A DNA stretch of 64,000 nucleotides from DASQYE01 sp036389315 (GTDB lineage: Bacteria; Acidobacteriota; Blastocatellia; Pyrinomonadales; Pyrinomonadaceae), in the NCBI GenBank assembly GCA_036389315.1, contig DASVQF010000032.1:100070-164069 (forward strand), given 5' to 3'. Shown in pieces: positions 26,289-35,567 of this stretch; position 1 is the first letter of the stretch, and the number at the start of each line of letters is the position of its first letter. The translations under genes were made by a program, and so were the position numbers. Under the pieces are notes generated by a model, which saw only the letters and a program-made list of their open reading frames with translations, ran no database searches and was not told the DNA's origin.

Positions 26289-27386
26289 TTGAAAATCAGA
26301 ATCCATACTCGCGCCGCTTTAATCTTCCTGTTGTTGACGCTCGCCTTCGGACTAAGCGCCAAGCGGTCAAAGGCGCAGGACGAGGCCGCCACTCAGTTTA
26401 AGGGCAGCATTGCCCAGGCCAGATTCGAGATGACCTTGAGGCGTGAAGATAACAGTTTGAGCGGCTCTTATTTTTACCTTAAATCCGGCAGCGCGAACAA
26501 ACTCTCTCTGCGTGGCGAGATCGACGCCAAAGGGCAATTTACCATGCAGGAGTTTGATTCTTCCGGTAAGCAGACGGGCGAGTTCAAAGGCACATGGAAA
26601 GATGACCCCAATCAATCCGGCGCATCACTCGAAGGCGAATGGAGGAAACCCAACGCCAAAGAGAACCAATGGTTCTCCGCCTCCGAGCAGATGCTCTCTT
26701 TTACTAACGGCACGCAGGTCGTCAACCGGCGGATCAGCGAATCGGTCAAAGCAAAAAGGCTCGATCTGTCGGCCGAGTATCCGGAACTGATGGGCGGCGC
26801 GAACGCCTCGGGCTTTAATCAGCTCGTCAAATCGCGCATCACCAATGAGCTTGCCGGTTTCAAAAAGCAGATGATGGCTATGAGCGCCGAAGACCTGAAG
26901 ATGCTGCCCGCAGGCGTGAACAATTATCTGGACATCGGCTACAACATCGAATATGCCGACAATGATCTGATTAGCGTCAGTTTTCTGGAAGGTAATTTCA
27001 CGGGCGGCGTGCACCCGAACTACAACTACTTCACCGTCACCTACGATCTGAAAACGGGCAAGGAATTAAAGCTCTCGGAGCTTTTCAGGCCGGGCGCGAA
27101 ATACCTCGAAGCGGTGTCGGCTTATGCGATCAAGGATTTGCAGAGCCGCAAGATGCCTGAGAGCGACGAGAACATGGGGCTGGCGCAGGATATATTCGCC
27201 GAGGGCGCGACGGCGAAGGCAGAGAACTATCAGAACTGGAACCTGACGAAAAAGGGGCTGATGTTTACCTTCGACCCGTATCAGGTGGGGCCGTATGCCG
27301 CCGGCTCGCAGACCGTCATCGTGCCGTATGCCAGACTCAAAGAGATGGCCAAGCCTGACGGGGCTTTAATGAAAATGATGAAGTAA
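26289..27386 (+). CDS. DUF3298-domain lipid-free secreted protein
   Basis: A 365-aa protein with a Sec signal peptide (KIRIHTRAALIFLLLTLAFGLSA, cut probably at AKR/SKAQ). Residues 35-130 form an antiparallel-looking region (FKGSIAQARFEMTLRREDNSLSGSYFY). The C-terminal part from about 210 has the RsiV/DUF3298 pattern: SVSFLEGNFTGGVHPNYNYFTVTYDLKTGK and a final LTKKGLMFTFDPYQVGPYAAG. Such domains occur in extracellular regulators and lysozyme-inhibitor-like anti-sigma factors. It starts with TTG 26289 after AAGGA. It is convergent with the gene at 27393-27890 and not part of the TIR-SLOG operon, being 137 bases downstream. Ligand is unknown. Confidence 0.8.
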   Translation: MKIRIHTRAALIFLLLTLAFGLSAKRSKAQDEAATQFKGSIAQARFEMTLRREDNSLSGSYFYLKSGSANKLSLRGEIDAKGQFTMQEFDSSGKQTGEFKGTWKDDPNQSGASLEGEWRKPNAKENQWFSASEQMLSFTNGTQVVNRRISESVKAKRLDLSAEYPELMGGANASGFNQLVKSRITNELAGFKKQMMAMSAEDLKMLPAGVNNYLDIGYNIEYADNDLISVSFLEGNFTGGVHPNYNYFTVTYDLKTGKELKLSELFRPGAKYLEAVSAYAIKDLQSRKMPESDENMGLAQDIFAEGATAKAENYQNWNLTKKGLMFTFDPYQVGPYAAGSQTVIVPYARLKEMAKPDGALMKMMK

Positions 27387-27392
27387 GCTCGC

Positions 27393-27890
27393 CTAGAGCG
27401 GAGTCCATTGAGAGAGGATGTCTTGACACTCGATGACCCAGCGACTACCGCGAGTGAACTCGACTTCGTGCAGCACCAGCGTGCGCTCCGACAACCGGAC
27501 TTCATCGCTGAGCCAGTCACCGTGTCCCACGTTCAAGGGCAGCATCTTGTAGTCGGGCGGCGTTTCCAACTGGTAGCTCCGAACCTTTTTGTAAGATAAC
27601 TCTAAGCGCCCGTCATGATATGCCCCCAAGAGCCGGACGTTGATTTCGATGTCGCGATGGGCCTTGTGCTCATCGTACGGCGTTTCGATGATCGTCAAAG
27701 AATCCACCCAGGAGTCGTGCGGGCAGCGGTGATCCTGCGGGTCATAATGCCATGAGGCCACGGCGAAGCTGTAAGCCGAGGGCGGGAGTTTGTCCCTCAC
27801 GGATTCGAGATACTTATAGTAGGCGGCGAAGCGCTCTTCTAAAGTAGCAGCTTCGTCGTCCGCGAAATCCCTACCGAGAACAAACGCCAC
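27393..27890 (-). CDS. Candidate immunity protein of the RHS toxin
   Basis: The 165-aa product has no signal peptide and no recognised domain. It is rich in acidic and aromatic residues (YSFAVASWHYDPQDHRCPHDSW, then a C-terminal HEVEFTRGSRWVIECQDILSQW). It starts with GTG 27890 behind a GAGGTGG box and lies 57 bases downstream of the RHS gene on the same strand. Polymorphic toxin systems usually place the immunity gene exactly there, directly after the variable toxin tip. The role is inferred from position only. Confidence 0.6.
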   Translation of the reverse strand: MAFVLGRDFADDEAATLEERFAAYYKYLESVRDKLPPSAYSFAVASWHYDPQDHRCPHDSWVDSLTIIETPYDEHKAHRDIEINVRLLGAYHDGRLELSYKKVRSYQLETPPDYKMLPLNVGHGDWLSDEVRLSERTLVLHEVEFTRGSRWVIECQDILSQWTPL

Positions 27891-27946
27891 CGCGAACCAC
27901 CTCGTTTTTCCTCAAGCCTGACGGACACGACGAAGAGCACTGGCCG

Positions 27947-30900
27947 TCAGGCTTTATTGAATGGATTATTCTGCCCCGGGTAATGCGGGTTCGGCATTGG
28001 CCCAATCGGCGTCATATAGAATTGAGGATGGCCCAATCTCTCCGAATCCAGGAAGAACTGTTCCTGCGGCGTCAAGCCGTGCTTACCGGCCCGCGATTCA
28101 AGCTCCTCCCAGGCTTGGTGCTCTTCGATAATGACGGGCACGATGCTCAGGATTTGGAGCGCCGCGACGCCGTAAAACGACCTGCCGGGACTCAGGTATC
28201 TTCCGCCCCTGATATTCTCCGTGCCCTTTGGGCCCATGCCGCCCGTGCGCCTGAGCATATCCACGTTGACGCCGTTTAAGGTGTCCATCACCCCTTCGGG
28301 AACTCCACCGGGACGCACCCCGGCATTACCGTGCTTACCGATCCAGCCCAGGCGTCCCGAAACTATTCCCGCCTCGTCGCCGTTCGGACGATAGACGTGT
28401 ATCTCGAATCTCTCCCCGCTGGGGAAGCGGTCTATGCCGCCTCGCCAGCCGTCCCCCAGCTCCACCCACCTTCTTTCACTCTGAAGGCCCGACGGGTCAA
28501 TCGAGTTGACCGGGTCATTGCCGACATAAGCGTAGAGGTTGGCATCGCCGGCGGCGAACCCTATCGGGTCTTCGCTGATGAAACGCTGCAAGGCCGGGCT
28601 GTAGTAGCGCGCCCGGTTGAAGTAGAGTCCCGTCCCATCGTTCTCTCTGCCTGTGTACTGCGAGGCATTGGAGCTGAGCGCACCCATCGCAGCGCCCGCG
28701 CCGAAAGCGTCGTAGGAATACTGCGTTTGCATAGCCCCGTTTGAATCCGTCAGCGCCACGGTCGAGCCGAGCGCGTCCGTCAGCAGCGTTCGCGTGCCCG
28801 CAGCATCACTGCGGCTGAAGACTTCGTCCACTCCGCCCGTCAGCAGGTTGGCCACGGGGCTCGTCCCCGAAAGCTCCTGCACAGCACCGGCTCCGTCGTA
28901 TAGATAACCCGTCGATTGACCGTTGACGCTCCTGTTGATTCGCCTGCCGAAAGCATCGTAGGTGAAAGTGGCCGCGACGCCTCCGCTGATGGCCGCCAGT
29001 TGGTTGCGATCATTCCAGGTATAAGTATTGACGCCGTCCCCGGTCAGGTTGCCGTTGGCGTCATAGCTGAATGTAGTCGTGCCCTTCTGCGTCAGTTGGT
29101 TGGCGGCGTTGTACGTCGCCGAGCTGAAGGCTTGCGGATACGCAATGCGGGCCAGGCTGCCGCCCATCTTCGTCCGGCGGCCTGCCGGATCATACTCATA
29201 AGTGAGATTGCCGACAAGCACTGCGCCCTTTTCGTAAGTGATGCCGGTCAGCTCCGAAGCACTGTCATAGCTGTAGCTCGCGGCGACGCCGTTCGGCAGC
29301 GTCATGACCGTGCGCCTGTTAGCCTCGTCATACTGAAGCAGCACGCTCGCCGCACCCTGCGTGATCGAAGTCAGCCGGTTGCCGTCGTCATAGCCGTAGG
29401 TGACGGCCGGTTGGCCCAACACGGTCATGCTCTGCCGGCGTCCCCCGTTATCATACGTGTAGCCGACGCTGCCGAGCGGCGTTGTCTCCGAAGTCAGGCG
29501 ATCATAGGAATCATACCCGTAGCTGATCGTCCCGGTCAGCGAATCGGTCACACTCGTCAGACGATTAGCGCCGTCAAAGACGTAGCTCGTGCTGCTTTGC
29601 GAGGCCGTGCCGACCCCGTACTGGGTGGAGGTGACACGGTTCAGACTGTCGTAGCTGTAGGTCGTCACCTTCCCCCTGCGGTCTGTGATCTTGGTGAGAT
29701 TGCCGCCGCCATCATACTCGTAGCGCTCGACGCTCGTCGCGCCCTGTAAGGCGTCCGTGCGCGTTTCCGGCCGATCCATATTGTTGAAGGTGAAGCCGGT
29801 CACTTTGCTTCGCGCGTCCGTCACATGCAGCAGGTTGCCGTTGGCGTCGTAGTCGAAGGCGGTCGTGCCCTGCAAAGCGTCCGTGACCTTCGTCACGTGA
29901 TTCATCTTGTCGTACTCGTAGCGAGTGATGTTGCCGGACTGGTCTGTCTGGCTGACGACACGGCCCGCCCCGTCATGAAACCTTTTGATCGTGTAGCCGA
30001 GCGGGTCTCTGATTTCCGAGAGGTCTCCGGCGTCATAGCTATATTGAATCGTATGCTGCAAGGGGTCTGTGACCGTTAGAACCTGGCCCGCAGCGTTATA
30101 GGTGAAGGTCGTTTGATGATTGAGCGCGTCCGTGATGCTCGTCGCGTTACCTTGCGCATCGTAGCCCGTGCGAGTCACATGGTTGAGCGCGTCTGTGATG
30201 GTCTCGATCTGGTTAAAGGTCGGCTCGTAGGTGAAGGTGGCCGTGAGCGCCTGGGCCGTCCCGGCCAGGTTCGTCACGCTGGCGAGGTTGCCCGCCGCAG
30301 TGTAAGTGTAGGCGACCTTCCTGCCCAGGTTGTCCGTCGAGCTGAGAATGAGATTCGCGCCCGGCTGCCGCTCGTACGTGTAGGTCTGCTGCTCCGGTTT
30401 GCCCAGCCCGTAAATGTCTGTCACGGAGTAGCCGTCGGCGTTGAAGACGACGCGCCTGACATTGCCGCGCGCGTCCGTATAATCTGTCTGGGCCACCTTG
30501 CCGTTCGCGTTCAGCGTGTAGTTGAAGAGGAAGAAACTGTTATCGGCCTGCGTCTGTTTTATCACTCGGCCGTTGGCGTCGTACTCGTTCGTCAGGTAGA
30601 GAATCTGGCGCGCATCCTTGATCGTCGTCATGCGGTGCGCAGCGTCGTAGGAATATTCCGTCACGCCGTTGCCTGGATCGGTCGCCTTCCACAGCCTGCC
30701 GCTCGCGTCGTACGTGTAGCCGACCGTGCGCCCGATGTTGTCCTTGGCCTGGGTGATTCGGTCGCTGGCGTCGTAGGTGAACTCAAGCCAGCGATTGTTG
30801 GGCGAGGTCATCCTGCTGATCTTGCCTTCGTAATCGCGGGTGAGGGTCAGTTGATTGCCGAACCTGTCGCGCACGCTCCGCAGGCAGATGAAAGGGGAGG

Positions 30901-30961
30901 CGAAGATGCTCGTCGTTCCCTGGAAGTCATAGACCGTGCCGTTCGTGAATTTAAGTTCGCG
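27947..30961 (-). pseudogene. RHS-repeat core and C-terminal toxin tip (fragment of disrupted gene)
   Basis: The frame contains about 800 residues of YD/RHS repeats (DRFGNQLTLTRDYEG, many GYTYDASGRL and YSYDSLNR copies), ending with the RHS core signature ALQRFISEDPIGFAAGDANLYAYVGNDPVNSIDPSGL (about residue 760-798 of the open frame from 30874). After that comes a 177-residue tip, coded at roughly 27950-28480, with an SGERFEIHVYRPNG strand and no match I know; it is the likely toxic domain. No normal start exists: the frame opens at 30961, next to the end of the upstream fragment. RHS shells encapsulate and release such toxins. Intact relatives join these two parts through about 90-120 residues that are missing here. 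Confidence 0.75.
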
Positions 30962-32369
30962 TCAGCTCGATCTTCATCACGTCGGGCAGGCGCAGGTCTG
31001 TCTTGCTGTACACAAACAGGCCCGTCCCCAGGTCAACAGGGTCGTCCACCATCTCGCCGCCGTCAGGCGTGGGCCCATCCGTGGGCGGCGGCGGGCCATC
31101 AAGGGTTATGCCTATACAGTTCAAGCGCTGTAGCCCGACACCAGCGTCCGGCACGATCTGTTTCCCGTCTCTTGTCACAGTCCCCTTCCCGTAGGCGTAC
31201 CATCCCTGCTCGGCATTGTGATCCCAGAGAGTCACGCTGGTTCCTGCGGGCAGGCGCGTCAGGTTCGGATAAGTGATGCGGATGCCGACGCTCGGCCGTC
31301 CGTCAACGCTCTGAACCTGCGCGCCGTGGCCCTGCGGTGTGAAGAGAAATTGCGTCCCTTCGGGGACGGGGAAAGGCGCGCGATCAACCGGAATGGGCGT
31401 CAGCGTCAGGTTTGACAGATACGTCCCGTGGTGTGTGAGCAGGCGCACTCCGGCCGGAATGTGAACTTCGAGGCCGGGCATCACCGGATTGGCGGCTATT
31501 ACTTCCCTGGTCGTCGGAACCGGAATCGAAGTCGCGTGTCGGGTGTCAATCGCCGGCAGCCAGACTGTGTAAGGCAGGATATTGGTCAGGCCGGGCGCGA
31601 TGCTGACTCCGTTTTCGCACATCGCGTAGAGGTGGCCGGGCGTGCTCGCCGTGTAGCCGTTATAGAGTATCTCCTGTGGGCCCGAAGCAAGCTCCGTCAA
31701 AAGGAAGCGCCCTGTGCTGTCCGTCCTCGTCGCCCTCTCCCCGATCTGAACGGTCACGTTCGGGAGCGGCTGGCCGTTAAGCTTCAAGACTTGACCGGCG
31801 AGCGCCGTCACGCCGGGCGCGGCCTGCAACGGCGCGAGCTTGCGCCAGTCCGAGTCCGGGCGCGAGCTGCGCCAGTTACTCTTCATGTTCTCCGGGCCCG
31901 GTATCCAGCTCTCGTCGTCCAAGAGCTGGGCCGGTTGATGATCGTGCGCGGGCTCGTGCTCGTGTTCCTGTGTGCCAACGGTCGTAAAGCTGAAAGAGAC
32001 GGGCGCGAGCGAGAGATTCGTCCCGTCGGTCGGGCCATCAACGGAGAGCGTATAAGTCGTCTCGGGAAGAAGCGGCTGCTGCGGGTTAACGAAGATCAAT
32101 CTGCCCCTCTCGGCTGGAACAATCTTGACGGCGACTTTGCCCTCTGGCCCGCTCATAGAGAGCGTCTGATCGTTGAGGCTCGCGGCCAGCAGCGGCTTGG
32201 AGAAGCGAAGCGCAAGGCGGCTCTCTACGGGCACTCCCGTCTCGCCGTTCTTCGGCAAGGATGCTGCAAGCAGCGGCGCATCGAAACTATCCTGGGCCAA
32301 GTCGTCGCTCGCGAAGACGAAGCTGGACGATTCAAGGTCATACTGTTCGCCGCCTCGGACTTCGCCCCC
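30951..32369 (-). pseudogene. RHS gene middle part: Ig-like, carboxypeptidase-regulatory-like and pre-RHS domains
   Basis: This frame reads in order: a bacterial Ig-like domain (SLPKNGETGVPVESRLALRF to TTYTLSVDG), a His-rich linker (EHEHEPAHDHQ), a carboxypeptidase-regulatory-like domain (GQVLKLNGQPLPNVTVQI), a beta-rich region, and the pre-RHS block DPVDLGTGLFVYSKTDLRLPDVMKIELTRT. It then stops at 30951 where RHS proteins normally continue with YR and the rest of the shell. On its N-terminal side it joins the kelch fragment if one base is added to C5 at 32365-32369. It is therefore a central piece of one large secreted RHS toxin. Confidence 0.72.
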
Positions 32370-33049
32370 TCTCTGTTCTCGCCGCCCCAGACCAGGACGT
32401 TGCCGTTCGGCAACAGTTTAGCCTCGTGGCCACTGCGCGCCGCTTGGAGCCTTGCCGGGAGGGTCGTGCCTCTACGCGTCTGCGTATTCCACAACTCGAC
32501 TTCGGTGGACGCTTTTCCTGTGTCCGAGACGCCGCCGACGATCAGCACGTGACCGTCCGTGAGCAATGTGGCCGTGTGGCGAGTGCGCGCCGTCAACGAT
32601 GAGGAGGCGAGCAGCTCGAAGCTGCCGGTCGCGGGATTAAAAAGCTCTGCGCTGTTGAGCGTCTGGCCCTGTGGGCCAACCCCGCCAAAGATCAGGACAG
32701 TCCCGTCCGGCAGCATGGTCGCCGAATGCCATGCGCGCGCTTGATGCAGCCCAGCCCGCAGCACTGATGTCGTCCCGGTGTGCTGCTCCCAGATCGAGAC
32801 AGCGCCGGAGGGGCCGCCCTCGCCTTCGCCGCCGATCAGCAGCCAGCGGCCTTCGGGGAGGAGCGTGGCGCTTTGGCCAGCCTGCGCGGGGGGCGTTTGC
32901 TGAGCAGCCTTACGACCCTTTTTCGCGCTGCGCGGTCTGGCCGGTGCAGCCCTTTCGGCGGAGGAGTAAGAGGCCGATGCGACCAGGAAGCCGAGCGTGC
33001 AGAGTAAGCCCAGACTGATGCTAATAAGGATGGCAAAGCGCCTGTTCAT
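32225..33049 (-). CDS. Kelch-repeat N-terminal fragment of RHS toxin gene
   Basis: The protein begins with a signal peptide-like stretch (FAILISISLGLLCTLGFLVASA) and about four kelch repeats, each with a GG(V/E) pair and HSATMLPDGTVLIFGG-type motifs. From about residue 225 the frame drifts into Ser/Arg-rich sequence that ends at 32225. Reading in the next frame past the C5 run at 32365-32369 gives GGEQYDLESSSFVFASDDLAQD and connects to the Ig-like part. So the true gene runs 33049 to 27947. The start ATG at 33049 has no clear upstream box visible to me. Kelch domains here are probably surface beta-propellers. Confidence 0.7.
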   Translation of the reverse strand: MNRRFAILISISLGLLCTLGFLVASASYSSAERAAPARPRSAKKGRKAAQQTPPAQAGQSATLLPEGRWLLIGGEGEGGPSGAVSIWEQHTGTTSVLRAGLHQARAWHSATMLPDGTVLIFGGVGPQGQTLNSAELFNPATGSFELLASSSLTARTRHTATLLTDGHVLIVGGVSDTGKASTEVELWNTQTRRGTTLPARLQAARSGHEAKLLPNGNVLVWGGENREGAKSEAANSMTLNRPASSSRATTWPRIVSMRRCLQHPCRRTARRECP

Positions 33050-33078
33050 CTTATTTCTCCCGTCTTCGGTTGGCCGTC

Positions 33079-33925
33079 TTATGGATTCGTGACGTTGACG
33101 TTCATAGTGCCGGTGTTGGGCCCACTGGGGTCGATGCTGATTTTGTAGACGCCCGTGACGGGCAGCGTTTGTGTCGTCAGGCTGAAGCTGCTGCCGCTGG
33201 CGGTCGTCGAGGTCAGCGCCGTGTAGGTTCCATCCGGCTCCGGCTTGAGCAGCGTTACGGTCACGGCTCCCGCGCTGTTATTGCTGATATTAACCGTCGC
33301 TTGCTGGGCGGCCGTGGCGTTGAAAGTGAGCGCGGCGTTCTGTCCCGGAGCACTGATCGCGACATTAACGGCTGCGCCGCCGAGCACGAGCGTCCCGCTC
33401 TGATCTGCCGGAACGTCATAGAGCGTCAAGGTCACGTCACCCGTGTTGGCGTTGCTCGGGTCTACGTTGACTGTGTATGTCCCGTCCACAGAGAGCGTGA
33501 CGGGCTCAAGGAACGAGTCGCCCGCCGCGTAATTGCCCGAGCCGATAAGGAGGGTGTTGGGTTGACGCAATTGCGCGCTGTAGCCGGCGATGGTCGAGCC
33601 GGTCAGTTTCAAGCTCACGCGCTGGCCTGTGACGCCCGAGAAAGTAAAGCTGATGGTCGAGCCGCTGCCGATTATTCCCGAGGCGCTCGCCCGCCTGCGT
33701 GTCGAATTCCTTGACAGGCTTTTCACCCGCCGCCGCTCCTTTCAGATCGGCGGACAAAACCGCCTGCGCGACGGCGTCGGGCCCGGCCGTTTTAAGCTGG
33801 AAATGGTTCAGCGTAGTGGAGGGCTCAGCGTGAAGGTGATATGTGACGTTCTGCGCATTCGCATACCCTGTCAGCGTAAGTATTAGCAGCGCGTGGAGGG
33901 CTAGAGTCCAGGCTATGCGTGCCAT
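33079..33925 (-). pseudogene. Secreted protein with PPC-like beta domains, frameshifted
   Basis: The N-terminal frame from ATG 33925 gives a signal peptide (ALHALLILTLTGYANA) followed by VTYHLHAEPSTTLNHFQL and KPVKEFDTQAG. Then the frame shifts near 33690-33700 into two repeats of a pre-peptidase C-terminal-like beta-sandwich (FTFSGVTGQRVSLKLTGS, TYTVNVDPSNANTGDVTLTLYD, repeated as YKISIDPSGPNTGTM). These repeats accompany RHS genes in related bacteria. It lies directly upstream of the kelch/RHS gene with a 29-base gap, so they form one transcription unit. Joining needs a base removed or two added; not a long homopolymer, so a genuine mutation is possible. Confidence 0.62.
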
Positions 33926-34395
33926 CGGCGAAACTCCTTCTGATGAGAGGTGAATTGGCGCAGTGCTGAGCGCCGGACGGTCTTCTGCCTACAACTGCGG
34001 TGGAGGCTGCCATCAGCCAGTCGCTCTACAAGACTGGCGATAGATAGTTTGTTTTAAGATTAAATCAGGCCCCATGAAACCCTGGGGCTCTGTTTGCGGT
34101 TGCGTCGGCGATGTAAGCTTCAGTCACGCGGAATAAACACGGGCTGCTTTGAGCAGAGGATACGACATAGTGAGAGGAAGGCTTACGATATGATCTCTTG
34201 TGCTTGAATTTTTAATGCCGGGTTGAAGCAGTATGAGTGCCCCTTCGACGACTTGCCAGAAGCAAGGGGGGAGAGTGCACACCCTCCGGAAATTCTGTCA
34301 AGCAATTTTTTAAGAGAAAAAGATTGCGAGGACGATGACGCGCTTTTAGAGGAGACCGGCCCGCGTTGAATGAGCTGTCAGGTGACAGCAGAAAC
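33926..34395. other. Intergenic region, 470 bases
   Basis: Lies between two minus-strand genes and would hold the promoter for the RHS locus. Nothing gene-like is seen. A small hairpin (GCCCCA at 34069-34074 with TGGGGC at 34083-34088) and a few A+T-rich patches (34040-34065, 34300-34325) are present. No clear -35/-10 pair was found. Confidence 0.55.
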
Positions 34396-34851
34396 TCAAA
34401 GCTCCCTCGTCATAAACAGACTGAACGGGTCTTCTACATAGTCAGCAAACGGCCCGCAATAGGTGAAGCCGAAATCAGCATACAGTTTAAGTGCAGGCTC
34501 GAAAGCGTCTGTCGAGCCGGTCTCTAAACTCAGCCGGCTGTAGCCGCGCCGCCTGGCCTCTTCAATGATGTGATTGAGAAGATTTTTCGCGACCCCCTTC
34601 CTCAAATGCAAAGAAGATGTCCTCATAGATTTGATCTCACCGTGTTGCGAGTTCAGTTCTTTGAGCGCCCCGCAGCCGAGCAGCTCGCCCTCCTCCCACA
34701 CTGTCCAAAACGTAATTTCCGGTCTTCGCAAAGCCTCCATATCCAGGGCGTGCACACTCTCTGGCGGCGAGTTTTGCCGCATGCCCCGAAGATGTTCCTG
34801 CAACAGTTCATATACCTCTGGCCCGCTTAGATCGTCTATCTTAATATTCAT
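34396..34851 (-). CDS. GNAT-family N-acetyltransferase
   Basis: A 151-aa protein that matches GNAT architecture: the acetyl-CoA loop is seen as LRKGVAKNLLNHIIEEARRRGYSRLSLETG and the final beta strand as FTYCGPFADYVEDPFSLFM. GNAT enzymes move an acetyl group from acetyl-CoA to an amine. ATG 34851 is chosen because GGAG lies six bases before it; a longer frame on the same strand would be antisense to the next gene and is rejected. It is divergent from the gene at 34892 with a 40-base gap. Substrate unknown. Confidence 0.88.
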   Translation of the reverse strand: MNIKIDDLSGPEVYELLQEHLRGMRQNSPPESVHALDMEALRRPEITFWTVWEEGELLGCGALKELNSQHGEIKSMRTSSLHLRKGVAKNLLNHIIEEARRRGYSRLSLETGSTDAFEPALKLYADFGFTYCGPFADYVEDPFSLFMTREL

Positions 34852-34891
34852 GTGAGACTCCGTAATGAACAGTTGAAAGGATAAAGAAGCG

Positions 34892-35521
34892 ATGAAAATA
34901 GGAATTATCGGCGTGGGGAATATAGGGGCCAACGCCGCCAGGCTCTTCGTCCGCGCCGGGCACGAAGTCCTGCTCAGCAATTCGCGCGGAGGCAGCGGGC
35001 TTGAAGCCCTGGTGGCAGAGCTTGGCGAAAAGGCACAAGCCGCGACCATCGAAGAGGCGGCGCGCCTCTGTGAGGTGGTACTTGTAGCTATTCCCTTCGG
35101 TAAATTCAGAACGCTTCCGGCCGATGCCTTTAATGGGAAAATCGTCATAGATGCCGGAAATTATTACCCAGGGCGTGACGGCAACTTCGCCGAGTTGGAC
35201 AGGGATGAGACCACTTCGAGCGAGTTGCTCTCGTCGCACCTGAAGGGCGCGCGTCTCGTCAAAGGCTTCAACACTATCTGGTTCGAGCATCTGCGGACTC
35301 AGGGCGACACTGGTTTGCCGCTTGAGCAGAGGCGCGCCATCTTCATCGCCGGAGATGATAGTGAAGCGAAAGAACGGGTCGCGCGTCTTATTGAAGAGAT
35401 AGGTTTCGCGGCCGTGGACACGGGCTTTCTGCATGAAGGAGGCCGTCGCCAACAGCCCGGAACTTCTGTTTACAACAAAGATGTGACGGCTAGAGAGGCA
35501 GCCGAGCTTCTGGCTGAATAA
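34892..35521 (+). CDS. NAD(P)-binding F420-reductase-like protein
   Basis: The 209-aa protein has the Rossmann motif IGIIGVGNIGANAARL at its N-terminus and the NpdG/F420-dependent-NADP-reductase-like pattern (SNSRGGSG, LVAIPFGKF, GKIVIDAGNYYPGRDG, VKGFNTIW). Family members reduce F420 with NADP or act on related substrates; many homologues are annotated only as oxidoreductases. ATG 34892 is preceded by AAAGGA. Which cofactor it uses is not visible. The protein is probably cytoplasmic. Confidence 0.85.
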   Translation: MKIGIIGVGNIGANAARLFVRAGHEVLLSNSRGGSGLEALVAELGEKAQAATIEEAARLCEVVLVAIPFGKFRTLPADAFNGKIVIDAGNYYPGRDGNFAELDRDETTSSELLSSHLKGARLVKGFNTIWFEHLRTQGDTGLPLEQRRAIFIAGDDSEAKERVARLIEEIGFAAVDTGFLHEGGRRQQPGTSVYNKDVTAREAAELLAE

Positions 35522-35528
35522 ATGTGCC

Positions 35529-35544
35529 AAAGCCGCCCGGCTTT
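35529..35544. terminator. Short hairpin between convergent genes
   Basis: AAAGCC (35529-35534) pairs with GGCTTT (35539-35544) around a 4-nt loop, between the plus-strand reductase and minus-strand yebC stop. It is symmetric, with AAA and TTT ends, so it could serve both strands, but the stem is only 6 bp. Confidence 0.4.
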
Positions 35545-35567
35545 CATTCCGCCTTCAACCTTACTTT

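Noticed and set aside
27947..30961. RHS repeats as a CRISPR or tandem-repeat array
   Set aside because: The repeats are degenerate protein-level YD repeats without constant DNA units and spacers.
34852..35148. N-terminal extension of the GNAT gene
   Set aside because: It is antisense to the reductase gene and low-complexity; ATG 34851 with GGAG is the real start.
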